Of a DNA stretch of 37,042 nt, positions 23,611 through 30,692 are shown piece by piece. Position 1 is the stretch's first letter; every line of letters begins with the position of its first letter. A program made the position numbers and the translations under genes. Under the pieces are notes generated by a model. The model searched no databases. It saw only the letters and a program-made list of their open reading frames with translations, and had not been told where the DNA came from. This DNA comes from Bacteroidales bacterium UBA5548 (lineage in GTDB: Bacteria > Bacteroidota > Bacteroidia > Bacteroidales > UBA932). Where the stretch lies: positions 18,679-55,720 of the forward strand of contig DINE01000010.1 in NCBI GenBank assembly GCA_002425935.1. The letters run 5' to 3'.

Positions 23611-24690
23611 TTATTCCTTAACCTTTTCTTCTTTACCGAAAACCTCCAGCTGCTGTCTCACCGACTCCTCGTGAATAGCCTCCAGAACAACCCGGATAAA
23701 ATCTTCATTAACCATTAGTTCACGGGCCTGAGCAACACGACGGCTTACAAGATAGTCGTATCTTACCGGCTGAAGTACCGGCATGTTGTGTTCCACTTTA
23801 AACCTGCCGATTTCACGGGAGATCTCCATTCTTTTTGATATGAGGTCTAAAAGACGTTCGTCAATCTCATCCATCTCCCTTCGCAACTCCCCAAGCCTCT
23901 CTGACGAGTCTATACTGGTGCGTATGATAAGTGCCTTAAGGATTGAATTAAGAGCTAACGGAGTAATCTGCTGATCTTTATCGCTGAGTGCAACAGAGGG
24001 ATTAATGTGCGTCTCAACCATAAGGCCATCAAAACCCATGTCCATAGCTTGCTGAGATATCGGATAGATCAGTTCGGGCCTCCCGCCTATGTGGCTTGGG
24101 TCGCAAAGTACAGTCAGAGAAGGGACTCTTCTCTTTAGTTCGATTGGTATGTGCCACTGAGGAAGATTTCTGAACAACCCCCTCTCATATGTGCTGAACC
24201 CTCTGTGAACGGCGGCAATATTAGTAATGCCGCTGTTTAGCAACCTCTCTACCGCACCAAGCCAAAGCTCAGGGTCGGGGTTAACTGGGTTTTTAACCAA
24301 TACAGTTATATCTGTTCCCGACAACGCATCGGAAATCTCCTGCACTGCAAACGGATTTGCAGTTGTCCTGGCCCCAAGCCACAAAATATCAACTCCTGAA
24401 TTCAGAGCCATCTCGACATGCTTTGAATTTGCAACCTCGGTGGCTGTCATCATACCGGTAACCTCCCTTACCTCTCTTAACCACTCGAGTCCCGCTTTCC
24501 CAACACCCTCAAACCCGCCCGGCTTTGTCCTAGGCTTCCAGATACCTGCTCTGAATATCTCTATGCCAAAAGAAGCCAGCTCTTTAGCGGTTTCAATCGT
24601 CTGTTCCCGCGTCTCGGCACTACATGGCCCGGCCAGGATTAAAGGCTTGGCTGCAGGCTTCCCTTTTATGGTCAAATTGTTAATGATCAT
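23611..24690 (-). CDS. Bifunctional DAHP synthase / chorismate mutase type II
   Basis: The first domain condenses phosphoenolpyruvate and erythrose-4-phosphate to DAHP (shikimate pathway entry); the second rearranges chorismate to prephenate, so one protein spans both ends toward Phe/Tyr. The DAHP synthase domain (about 1-265) is the KDO8PS-like type: LAGPCSAETREQ, FRAGIWKPRTKPGGFEGVG, LWLGARTTANPF, VKNPVNPDPELW and CDPSHIGGRPE. The AroQ-type mutase helix bundle (about 275-350) contains LRREMDEIDERLLDLISKRMEISREIGRFK. Fusion often gives feedback control by prephenate. I chose the ATG at 24690-24688; the frame is open to 24750, but that part overlaps promoter elements. The gene converges on the ThiS-like gene, 3 bases away. 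Confidence 0.95.
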   Translation of the reverse strand: MIINNLTIKGKPAAKPLILAGPCSAETREQTIETAKELASFGIEIFRAGIWKPRTKPGGFEGVGKAGLEWLREVREVTGMMTATEVANSKHVEMALNSGVDILWLGARTTANPFAVQEISDALSGTDITVLVKNPVNPDPELWLGAVERLLNSGITNIAAVHRGFSTYERGLFRNLPQWHIPIELKRRVPSLTVLCDPSHIGGRPELIYPISQQAMDMGFDGLMVETHINPSVALSDKDQQITPLALNSILKALIIRTSIDSSERLGELRREMDEIDERLLDLISKRMEISREIGRFKVEHNMPVLQPVRYDYLVSRRVAQARELMVNEDFIRVVLEAIHEESVRQQLEVFGKEEKVKE

Positions 24691-24712
24691 CTTGCTTTCA
24701 TGAAAAATCTCC

Positions 24713-24720
24713 GAAATATA
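24713..24720 (-). promoter_or_regulatory. Possible -7 box of the DAHP synthase/chorismate mutase gene
   Basis: The minus strand reads TATATTTC, one mismatch from TAnnTTTG, 22 bases before the chosen ATG. No clear -33 TTG. It is back to back with the plus-strand -7 box at 24733-24740. Confidence 0.35.
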
Positions 24721-24732
24721 GCTGTTTTTTGG

Positions 24733-24740
24733 TACTTTTG
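24733..24740 (+). promoter_or_regulatory. Predicted -7 box of the SUOX-like lipoprotein / WtpA-like unit
   Basis: TACTTTTG is an exact TAnnTTTG match. A start about 6 bases downstream would exclude an ATG at 24700 and leaves the GTG at 24775 as the likely translation start, with a leader of roughly 28 bases. The -33 region is not convincing. Confidence 0.5.
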
Positions 24741-24774
24741 CACTCATCAATTATCTTCTAACAACAGTTCAGTA

Positions 24775-25839
24775 GTGAATAAGTTTCGTGTTTTTGCAGT
24801 TCTTGTAATTGCTCTATTAATCGCAGGTGGCTGCAAATTTTTTGGAATAGATGCATTTAGCGGATCAACTTTAATTTGGGAGTCGGGTGCCAATAACTAT
24901 TTTAACAGAGAGAAGCCCACCGCTCTTCCGTTTGCAGGGAAGATTCTGATCACCGGAGAGGTTGAGAAAGATCACTTTGTAAACACATCAGGAATGCCAT
25001 GGCACTCTGTTACAATCAAGGAGTACGCCCCTTCGGGTGACTCCATGAGATTCGAAGGTGCATTCAGATACGACGGGTATGCTCTTTGCGATATCCTTAG
25101 CACGGTTAAGGTTAATAAGCTATCTAAAGAGGATTTCTATCCCCCGGTGGACCTGTATGTAGAGATCTGGAATAATAAAGGGGAGTATACTGTCTTTAGC
25201 TGGGGAGAGATTTTCTACTCTGCTGACCCTTACAAAGTAATTCTTGCAAAAAGCGTCTCAAGGGTTATTCCTGGCAAAACAGGCGAGTTGTGGAGTTTGC
25301 CCGAAGAGTCTAAGGTAGTAGCGGGGAACGACCTTGTTACTGTAAGAAATATAAGCGATCCGATTAAAATTGTTATCAAATCTTTAAAAGGGGATTTTAA
25401 AGTTAACAGAGACCCTGAGATCTTTACCTCTGCAAAACTCACCTTTGGAGTTGACGGTGACAGGGCAAATACCAGAGAGATTACATCTCTTCCGTCCTAC
25501 TTGCCGGTTATCAGAAGTAAGAGCGTATATTACGGACAGAGTATGGGATATAAAGGGGAGAAGGAGTTTGAAGGTGTTGATTTCGGTTTGGTTATGAAGA
25601 GCGTATTTCCTGCCAACCACTCGATTTTTAAAAGTGCAATTGTATGCGTGGAGGGAATTGACGGGTACAGAGCTGCATTTTCATTTTCAGAGATAGTTAA
25701 CAGAAGCGATTATCGCGAACCGCTGCTTATGACAGGGGGGAGCGAGAAGGGCAGGGATGGATTCTCTCTCTTTTGCAGGGGTGATATGTTTGCAGACAGG
25801 GCGGTCAAAGGTTTGAGTAAAATAACTGTAATCAGATAG
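24775..25839 (+). CDS. Lipoprotein with two tandem sulfite-oxidase-like (SUOX-fold) repeats
   Basis: Predicted envelope lipoprotein (Cys at residue 20 in LIAGGC). Two copies of one domain can be aligned by eye. The first has GYALCDILSTV, then YVEIWNNKGEYTVFSWGEIFYSAD, then LVTVRNISDPIKIVI. The second has GVDFGLVMKSV, VCVEGIDGYRAAFSFSEIVNRSD and LFCRGDMFADRAVKGLSKITVI. The pattern (ligand-pocket helix, GYxxAFSxxEI, terminal VxxLxxIxV strand) resembles the oxidoreductase molybdopterin-binding fold of sulfite oxidase. I see no equivalent of the RxC molybdenum-ligand cysteine, so catalysis is doubtful. I chose GTG at 24775 because an upstream ATG at 24700 precedes the predicted promoter and has no signal sequence. 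A WtpA-like gene follows after 10 bases, suggesting an oxyanion or cofactor-related role. Confidence 0.55.
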   Translation: MNKFRVFAVLVIALLIAGGCKFFGIDAFSGSTLIWESGANNYFNREKPTALPFAGKILITGEVEKDHFVNTSGMPWHSVTIKEYAPSGDSMRFEGAFRYDGYALCDILSTVKVNKLSKEDFYPPVDLYVEIWNNKGEYTVFSWGEIFYSADPYKVILAKSVSRVIPGKTGELWSLPEESKVVAGNDLVTVRNISDPIKIVIKSLKGDFKVNRDPEIFTSAKLTFGVDGDRANTREITSLPSYLPVIRSKSVYYGQSMGYKGEKEFEGVDFGLVMKSVFPANHSIFKSAIVCVEGIDGYRAAFSFSEIVNRSDYREPLLMTGGSEKGRDGFSLFCRGDMFADRAVKGLSKITVIR

Positions 25840-25849
25840 AATTATAGAT

Positions 25850-26779
25850 ATGAAAAGGGTTTTCGCTATTTCAGCACTTTTTGCAATATGTACGATACTC
25901 CTCTCTTGTAAGGGACGAGGAGGAGTTTCTGGAGATGATACGGTGAGCGGAGATCTTATAATTTTTCACGCCGGCTCTCTGTCAATGCCAGTCAAGGCTA
26001 TTTCTGACTCATTTATGAGAATTTATCCCGGGGTTAAAATATTAAGTGAAGCCTCGGGCAGTATTGATGCTGCCAGGAAAATCTCAGAACTTAAAAGGGA
26101 TTGCGATATAATGGCTTCGGCAGATTATGCAATTATTGATAAGATACTGATACCTGAATTTGCCTCAGAGAATATAAAGTTTGCGGCAAATGAGATGGCT
26201 CTTGTTTATACAGATAAATCGCGCTATTCATCAGAAATTGATACACTTAACTGGCTTGAAATTTTGTCGCGCAAAGATGTCTTTACAGGGCGATCAGACC
26301 CTGATGCTGACCCTTGCGGATACAGGACATTGCTGACTCTCAAGCTTTCTGAAATATATTACAGAGAGAGAGGCAGAGGGGATATTTCGGACAAAACTGA
26401 CAGGATTCTCAGCTCCTCAGCAAGATTCATCAGACCAAAAGAGGTGGATCTTCTGGCACTTCTTGAGACCGGTGCTGTTGACTACATCTTTTTATATAAA
26501 TCTGTTGCTGTTCAGCACAACCTTAAGTATCTTAACCTGCCGCAGGCGGTAAATATGGGTGACCCTACTCTGAGCGATTTCTACTCACGGGCATCAACAG
26601 AGGTAAGAGGCTCCAGGCCCGGCGAGCGAATTCTTATTACAGGAGAGCCTATGGTTTACGGCGTGACCATATTGAAAAACGCCCCCAACAGAAGAGCTGC
26701 AGAGGCGTTTATTGAGTATCTAAGATCTGAAGATGGAGGGAAAAGAGTGCTTACCCAAATGGGGCAAAAGGCCCTTTAA
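25850..26779 (+). CDS. Tungstate/molybdate-binding lipoprotein, WtpA-like
   Basis: Solute-binding protein predicted to capture tungstate or molybdate outside the inner membrane. Lipobox LLSC with Cys20. The WtpA signature blocks are clear: IIFHAGSLSMP (37-47), SEASGSIDAARKISEL (66-81), DIMASADYAIIDK (86-98), NEMALVYT, DPDADPCGYRTLLTL (conserved Asp ligand region), FIRPKEVDLLALLETGAVDYIF and YKSVAVQHNLKYLNLP. The block DYIFLYKSVAVQH has Leu where, from memory, archaeal WtpA has a metal-coordinating Glu (FEYKSVA). Length 309 is a little short because a loop before FIRPKE is reduced. It pairs with the SUOX-like lipoprotein upstream; there is no WtpB permease or WtpC ATPase here, and the next gene is convergent with a 4-base overlap. 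Confidence 0.85.
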   Translation: MKRVFAISALFAICTILLSCKGRGGVSGDDTVSGDLIIFHAGSLSMPVKAISDSFMRIYPGVKILSEASGSIDAARKISELKRDCDIMASADYAIIDKILIPEFASENIKFAANEMALVYTDKSRYSSEIDTLNWLEILSRKDVFTGRSDPDADPCGYRTLLTLKLSEIYYRERGRGDISDKTDRILSSSARFIRPKEVDLLALLETGAVDYIFLYKSVAVQHNLKYLNLPQAVNMGDPTLSDFYSRASTEVRGSRPGERILITGEPMVYGVTILKNAPNRRAAEAFIEYLRSEDGGKRVLTQMGQKAL

Positions 26780-27354
26780 CCTCTTTTTGGTCTTATAATC
26801 AGTTCGTCTAATGCTCTTTTAGGCACGTGATGAGTCTGAGATGCGTCTCTCCAGTATTTTATATCGCCCTCTTTAACCTCGTCTATCACAACTATCTCTT
26901 TTGGTTTTCCCAGAGATATGACCAGAATAATTTCCAGATTATCTTCTATTTTAAGCAATTGTGTTAAGGCCTCTTTCTTGAAAGTAGCAATCATACATCC
27001 GCCGTATCCCATCTCTACCGCCTGCAGCAGAATGCTCTGCGCAAAGATTCCGTGATCGCAGGAATAACCTGCAGAGATATTTTTGTCGTGCAGCAACACT
27101 ATATAACCCGATGGCCTCTCACCCTCTACGGGGCCATCCCAATCTTTAAGGTAACCTGCCCAGCCAAGATTCGGAAAGATTTCGGCATTCAGCTCTCTGT
27201 CATTACAGATGAAGAATTTTATCGGCTGTATATTTCTTGAAGATGGAGAGAGCCTTGCAGCATCAACCATTTTAACAAGGTCCTCCTCCGGGATGTTTAC
27301 ATCCTGGTAGTACCTTCTGTAACTTCTGTTTTCTCTGAATGGTATCATAATCAT
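26776..27354 (-). CDS. Nitroreductase family protein
   Basis: FMN-dependent NAD(P)H oxidoreductase fold; natural substrate unknown. Features are the N-terminal RENRSYRRYYQDVNIPEEDLVKMVDAARLSPSSRNIQPIKF block, where RxSxRxF-like and SPSSxNxQP residues bind FMN, then the GIFAQSILLQAVEMGYGGCMIATF helix and the ISLGKPKE strand. At 192 residues it is a compact family member. The first ATG (27354) or the one two codons later could be the start. It lies 6 bases after the HAD hydrolase gene and its stop overlaps the WtpA-like stop by 4 bases on the opposite strand. Confidence 0.88.
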   Translation of the reverse strand: MIMIPFRENRSYRRYYQDVNIPEEDLVKMVDAARLSPSSRNIQPIKFFICNDRELNAEIFPNLGWAGYLKDWDGPVEGERPSGYIVLLHDKNISAGYSCDHGIFAQSILLQAVEMGYGGCMIATFKKEALTQLLKIEDNLEIILVISLGKPKEIVVIDEVKEGDIKYWRDASQTHHVPKRALDELIIRPKRG

Positions 27355-27360
27355 TAAATT

Positions 27361-28074
27361 TTATGCTATTTCAAAAAGCTCAAGAATCTTACTCAACTCC
27401 TTTGCTCTGATAAGGTTAGGGTGTTCGGTCTCCTCAATAACCTCGTGAGCCCAGATAATATCAGACGGAATATAAATTGCATACCCTCCGATATCAAGCA
27501 CTGGTTTTATATCTGACTTGAACGAGTTGCCAACCATCAGGAAATTTTCCGGATTGATACCGTGTTTTTGAATAATACTCTGATAGCTGCCGGGGTGCTT
27601 TTCACTCATTATCTCAACAGATGAGAAGTATCTCTTAAGTCCCGATCTCTCAACCTTTGACTCCTGCTCTTTTAGATCTCCCTTTGTAGCCAGTACAAGT
27701 GGATAGTGTGAAGCTAATGTTGCAAGCACCTTTTCTGTATCGGGGTATAGTTCGATTGGTCTGCCGATAGTCTCCTTTCCTATTGCTATGAGCTTGGTTA
27801 TCATTTCATTTGAGAGCGTTCCTCCGCTGAGCTCAATCCCGCATTCAATAAGTGAAATAATAAAAGGTTTTGAGCCATAACCCAACAGTGGCAGATTATC
27901 TTTCTCTACCCTTAAAAGAGTATCGTTTGCCCTCTTCGCGTCACACCACGGGGCCATAAGCTCTGCAAACCTTTTCTCTGCCGTATGGTAGTGATATTCG
28001 TTAATCCACAGAGTATCATCGGCATCAAAGGCAATTAGCTTTATATTGCTGTTTAATTTCAGTTTATCGGACAT
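27361..28074 (-). CDS. HAD superfamily hydrolase
   Basis: Haloacid dehalogenase-type phosphatase, probably acting on a small phosphometabolite. Motif I is AFDADDTLW with nucleophile D17 and acid D19, and a helical cap follows (about 30-95). Motif II is VLATKGDL (Thr), motif III the Lys in EIMSEKHPGSY, and motif IV MVGNSFKSDIKPV. The length of 237 fits cap type C1. I chose ATG at 28074-28072 because the -7 box TACTTTTG (28093-28100) sits 18 bases upstream; the frame itself extends to a TTG at 28095 inside that box. The nitroreductase gene follows after 6 bases and is likely co-transcribed. Confidence 0.87.
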   Translation of the reverse strand: MSDKLKLNSNIKLIAFDADDTLWINEYHYHTAEKRFAELMAPWCDAKRANDTLLRVEKDNLPLLGYGSKPFIISLIECGIELSGGTLSNEMITKLIAIGKETIGRPIELYPDTEKVLATLASHYPLVLATKGDLKEQESKVERSGLKRYFSSVEIMSEKHPGSYQSIIQKHGINPENFLMVGNSFKSDIKPVLDIGGYAIYIPSDIIWAHEVIEETEHPNLIRAKELSKILELFEIA

Positions 28075-28092
28075 TTCTGATGTTTTGAGCAA

Positions 28093-28100
28093 CAAAAGTA
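28093..28100 (-). promoter_or_regulatory. Predicted -7 box of the HAD hydrolase-nitroreductase operon
   Basis: TACTTTTG on the minus strand is an exact TAnnTTTG match in the short gap before the HAD gene, 18 bases from its ATG. No clear TTG -33 element; the upstream region lies within the preceding gene's 3' end. Confidence 0.45.
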
Positions 28101-28110
28101 GTAAAAATGG

Positions 28111-30558
28111 TTATCGGAAGAGTGAAAAAAACTCTCCGTTTATTGTTACTCCCTCAACTGATATATTATGATGGGTTATTCTGTCACTTGAATAGTAGGT
28201 AATTTCGGCCTCTCCGTTTTCATTTGTCTTTATCGATGGTGCCCAGTAAAGAGTACTCCTTGTGTCAAACGAGACGGCCCGGTTGTCCTCGGCAAGTGAG
28301 TAATCGGGGGAGTAGAACTTAGATGGTTTTTGCCAGCCTAATGGCCTTTCAAACAGGGTATTGTAGTATGTAAAAGGTGATTTTGCATTGCTCGAAACAG
28401 AGTGCCTCAGAGTAACAAGGATCACTCCGGAAAGTGTTCTGTACAGAAAACCCTCATTCCCTTTGAGATATGCAACATTTTCGACATCTTCAACCTGGTA
28501 TCTGTCAAGGTCACCTGTGCTGGAAACGCGCATTCTGTTAATGTAAAGATGCGGCTCCTCTTTATCCCCCATAATTGTACTGCTTCTGGTTGATACAATA
28601 GTACGCTGCCCATCTTCGCCTGTGCCTCCGTGCATCAGCCCCGGAAACGTTCCCAGAATATAGTCAAACAGAGACCATCCTGCGTACATGTCAAGATCTG
28701 CACGCTCCCTTATCTGACGTCTCTCAAACGTCTGATTGAACGGAGAGGGGTTGTATTTTGCTGCAACTTTGACATTTGAGGTCACTGTTGCGGCCATAAG
28801 CATTATTGCCCCGTAGCCTCCGGTGGCCTCAAATATTTTTGAGTAGCTGTCATCAGATGAGCGACTCTTGCTAAAACCGGCTGCCGGCAGATATTGATAG
28901 AAACTCAATGCGGGGTATATTGCTTTGTCCACTTGCAGATAGTACCCCTTCTCACCCTCCTTGCCTGTGCACGAGATTATAAATCCGGTGCTGTCAGGAA
29001 AATCAAGTTCAGAGATTATAAAATGGCCGGTGTTATTTAGCGGTTCACTAACTGCCATATCGATTTCAGGCGCAAGAACAGATAAAATTGCCCGTTTTGT
29101 ATTTCTGAAGTTACTGGTAGCTCTGCCCGAAATGGTCTGAGTGTACTCTTTAAGGAAAAATGGTTTGGATGCAGCTTTTTTCCCTGTTGCAATCTTCCTC
29201 TCCCCCAGTATCAAAGGCAAATCGTAATACCTCCATCCCTGAACCATCATAAGCAGGTCCATTGCTCTCTTCCTTCCGGAACTGGCTTCGTCAAAGTACC
29301 AGCCTGCATTTTCGACAGGACCCTTTAGCTCTGATGTAAGATTCATGTATGAAATAAGATTTTCAGCAAAGGGTTCTGCAGGAGCAAGATAACTGTCGGT
29401 GACAGATACAGAAAACTCCCCTTTGACAGGTTTGTCCGTTCTATCTTTAATGCTTAAACGTATTGTTCTCTTCTCTCTCCGTCCCAACTCCTCTGATGGC
29501 TTATCAGCCTCTAAAGAAATTGTTGGAACATTATCAGGAAAAATGAAGAATAGTCGCTCAGCAAGTGTGTTCATCTGTCTGTCGGCAATAACAACGTGAT
29601 TTATTCCGGGGAGCAGATCCTCTTCTTTCAAAACAAAGACTCTGTCCTCTCTCAATAACTCCTCTGAAAGATATATCTCATCTCCGTTATGGGCAATAAA
29701 TATTGCGCCGGCCGAAAGCAGGTCGTTTGTGACAGAAGCTGTTATAAATATTCTCCCGTCACGGTTAAGAACATTAACCGATGCTCCGCTGTGTTCCGGA
29801 GCAGGGAGATTAAACCTCTCTTTTTCCCCGTTCTGATTTTTGATTATAACATGATACCTCTCATCTGTGAGCGGATAAAATCTAAACATACCCATCCCGT
29901 TATGCTCTGCCGATATCTCTGTAATAACAGAGTCCCTGCTGTTGCATAACACTCCCGACATGTCAGCTCCTCTGCCATGTTTGTCTGTCGCCTTGAAGGC
30001 AACCTGAGTGAACCTCTCCGCAAGAATCCTCCCGCTCTCGGGAAAAAACTGAAGTGAGGCCACCGCTTTGGCATTATGGTCATTCAGATCGGATGATAAT
30101 GAATCTTCTGCCTCTTTAAAGGCAGGGTTGATTACTGATATCTGTTTGTTGAACATGTAGTCAGGAGTTGAATTCATCATCCACCTGCTGTATGCCCTTA
30201 AAGTGTAATTACCTGTGGGAGTATTGTGGTTTACAGGAATCCTGCCGGCAAACCCCTCCTCTGTCCATTTAATCTTTACACGTGAGATAAGAGTGTCTCC
30301 GTAAAGTTCAGCATAGATAAACCGGCTCTCTTCATGAACAGAGAGCGGAGAGCTGTTTATCAGATATCCTTTAAACCAGATATATTCGCCTGCAACATAG
30401 TGAGATTTGTCAGTATGCAGAAAGAGTTTTTCGGGTGAGCTCTCTTCTGTGAATCTTGAGTACCTGTTAACAAGAGTGTCTGTCTGTATCTGAGCAATAA
30501 GATTATTAAAATTTGTATATGCCAGGACAAAAATGAGAAACAGAAATACTCGCCTCAT
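28111..30558 (-). CDS. Large exported MG2-like / TonB-plug-like envelope protein
   Basis: Bacteroidetes-type exported protein of 815 residues. A signal peptide (about 1-22) is followed by the block EKLFLHTDKSHYVAGEYIWFKGYL and GNYTLRAYSRWMMN. These mark the macroglobulin-like MG2 beta-sandwich found in many uncharacterised Bacteroidetes envelope proteins. A second beta region lies at about 330-390 (RTIRLSIKDRTDKPVKGEFSVSVTD). Near the C-terminus, about residues 640-720 (LYINRMRVSS, VEDVENVAYLKGN, GVILVTLRH) resemble the plug domain of TonB-dependent receptors, but no beta-barrel follows. It is therefore not a transporter; it may be a surface or periplasmic partner. A 14-base palindrome lies just upstream of the gene. 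Ligand unknown. Confidence 0.72.
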   Translation of the reverse strand: MRRVFLFLIFVLAYTNFNNLIAQIQTDTLVNRYSRFTEESSPEKLFLHTDKSHYVAGEYIWFKGYLINSSPLSVHEESRFIYAELYGDTLISRVKIKWTEEGFAGRIPVNHNTPTGNYTLRAYSRWMMNSTPDYMFNKQISVINPAFKEAEDSLSSDLNDHNAKAVASLQFFPESGRILAERFTQVAFKATDKHGRGADMSGVLCNSRDSVITEISAEHNGMGMFRFYPLTDERYHVIIKNQNGEKERFNLPAPEHSGASVNVLNRDGRIFITASVTNDLLSAGAIFIAHNGDEIYLSEELLREDRVFVLKEEDLLPGINHVVIADRQMNTLAERLFFIFPDNVPTISLEADKPSEELGRREKRTIRLSIKDRTDKPVKGEFSVSVTDSYLAPAEPFAENLISYMNLTSELKGPVENAGWYFDEASSGRKRAMDLLMMVQGWRYYDLPLILGERKIATGKKAASKPFFLKEYTQTISGRATSNFRNTKRAILSVLAPEIDMAVSEPLNNTGHFIISELDFPDSTGFIISCTGKEGEKGYYLQVDKAIYPALSFYQYLPAAGFSKSRSSDDSYSKIFEATGGYGAIMLMAATVTSNVKVAAKYNPSPFNQTFERRQIRERADLDMYAGWSLFDYILGTFPGLMHGGTGEDGQRTIVSTRSSTIMGDKEEPHLYINRMRVSSTGDLDRYQVEDVENVAYLKGNEGFLYRTLSGVILVTLRHSVSSNAKSPFTYYNTLFERPLGWQKPSKFYSPDYSLAEDNRAVSFDTRSTLYWAPSIKTNENGEAEITYYSSDRITHHNISVEGVTINGEFFSLFR

Positions 30559-30584
30559 AATAAACTGATAAAAAAATGATTATG

Positions 30585-30592
30585 CGAATTTA
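30585..30592 (-). promoter_or_regulatory. Possible -7 box of the MG2/plug-like gene
   Basis: TAAATTCG on the minus strand has one mismatch to TAnnTTTG and sits 26 bases before the ATG. No TTG -33 element; the spacer contains the palindrome at 30599-30612, a common operator position. Confidence 0.25.
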
Positions 30593-30598
30593 TGAAAT

Positions 30599-30612
30599 AA
30601 TTTCATGAAATT
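30599..30612. promoter_or_regulatory. Perfect 14-base palindrome, candidate operator
   Basis: AATTTCATGAAATT is its own reverse complement. It overlaps a second odd palindrome, GAAATAATTTC (30594-30604), and lies 40-53 bases upstream of the MG2/plug-like gene start, in the likely promoter spacer. A dimeric repressor or activator site is plausible; no regulator gene is nearby. Confidence 0.35.
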
Positions 30613-30634
30613 GACCTGATAATGTAAATAAAAT

Positions 30635-30661
30635 GAGGCCGGAATTAGAAATCCCGGCCTC
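30635..30661 (-). terminator. Rho-independent terminator of the POT transporter gene
   Basis: GAGGCCGG pairs with CCGGCCTC (8 GC-rich pairs), then an A/C mismatch and three more pairs, closing on a short loop. On the minus strand ATTTTATTTAC follows. It lies 31 bases beyond the stop of the POT gene at 30693 and upstream of the MG2/plug-like gene promoter region, separating two same-strand units. Confidence 0.75.
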
Positions 30662-30692
30662 TTATTTATTATTCGGCTAAATTCCGAAAGGA

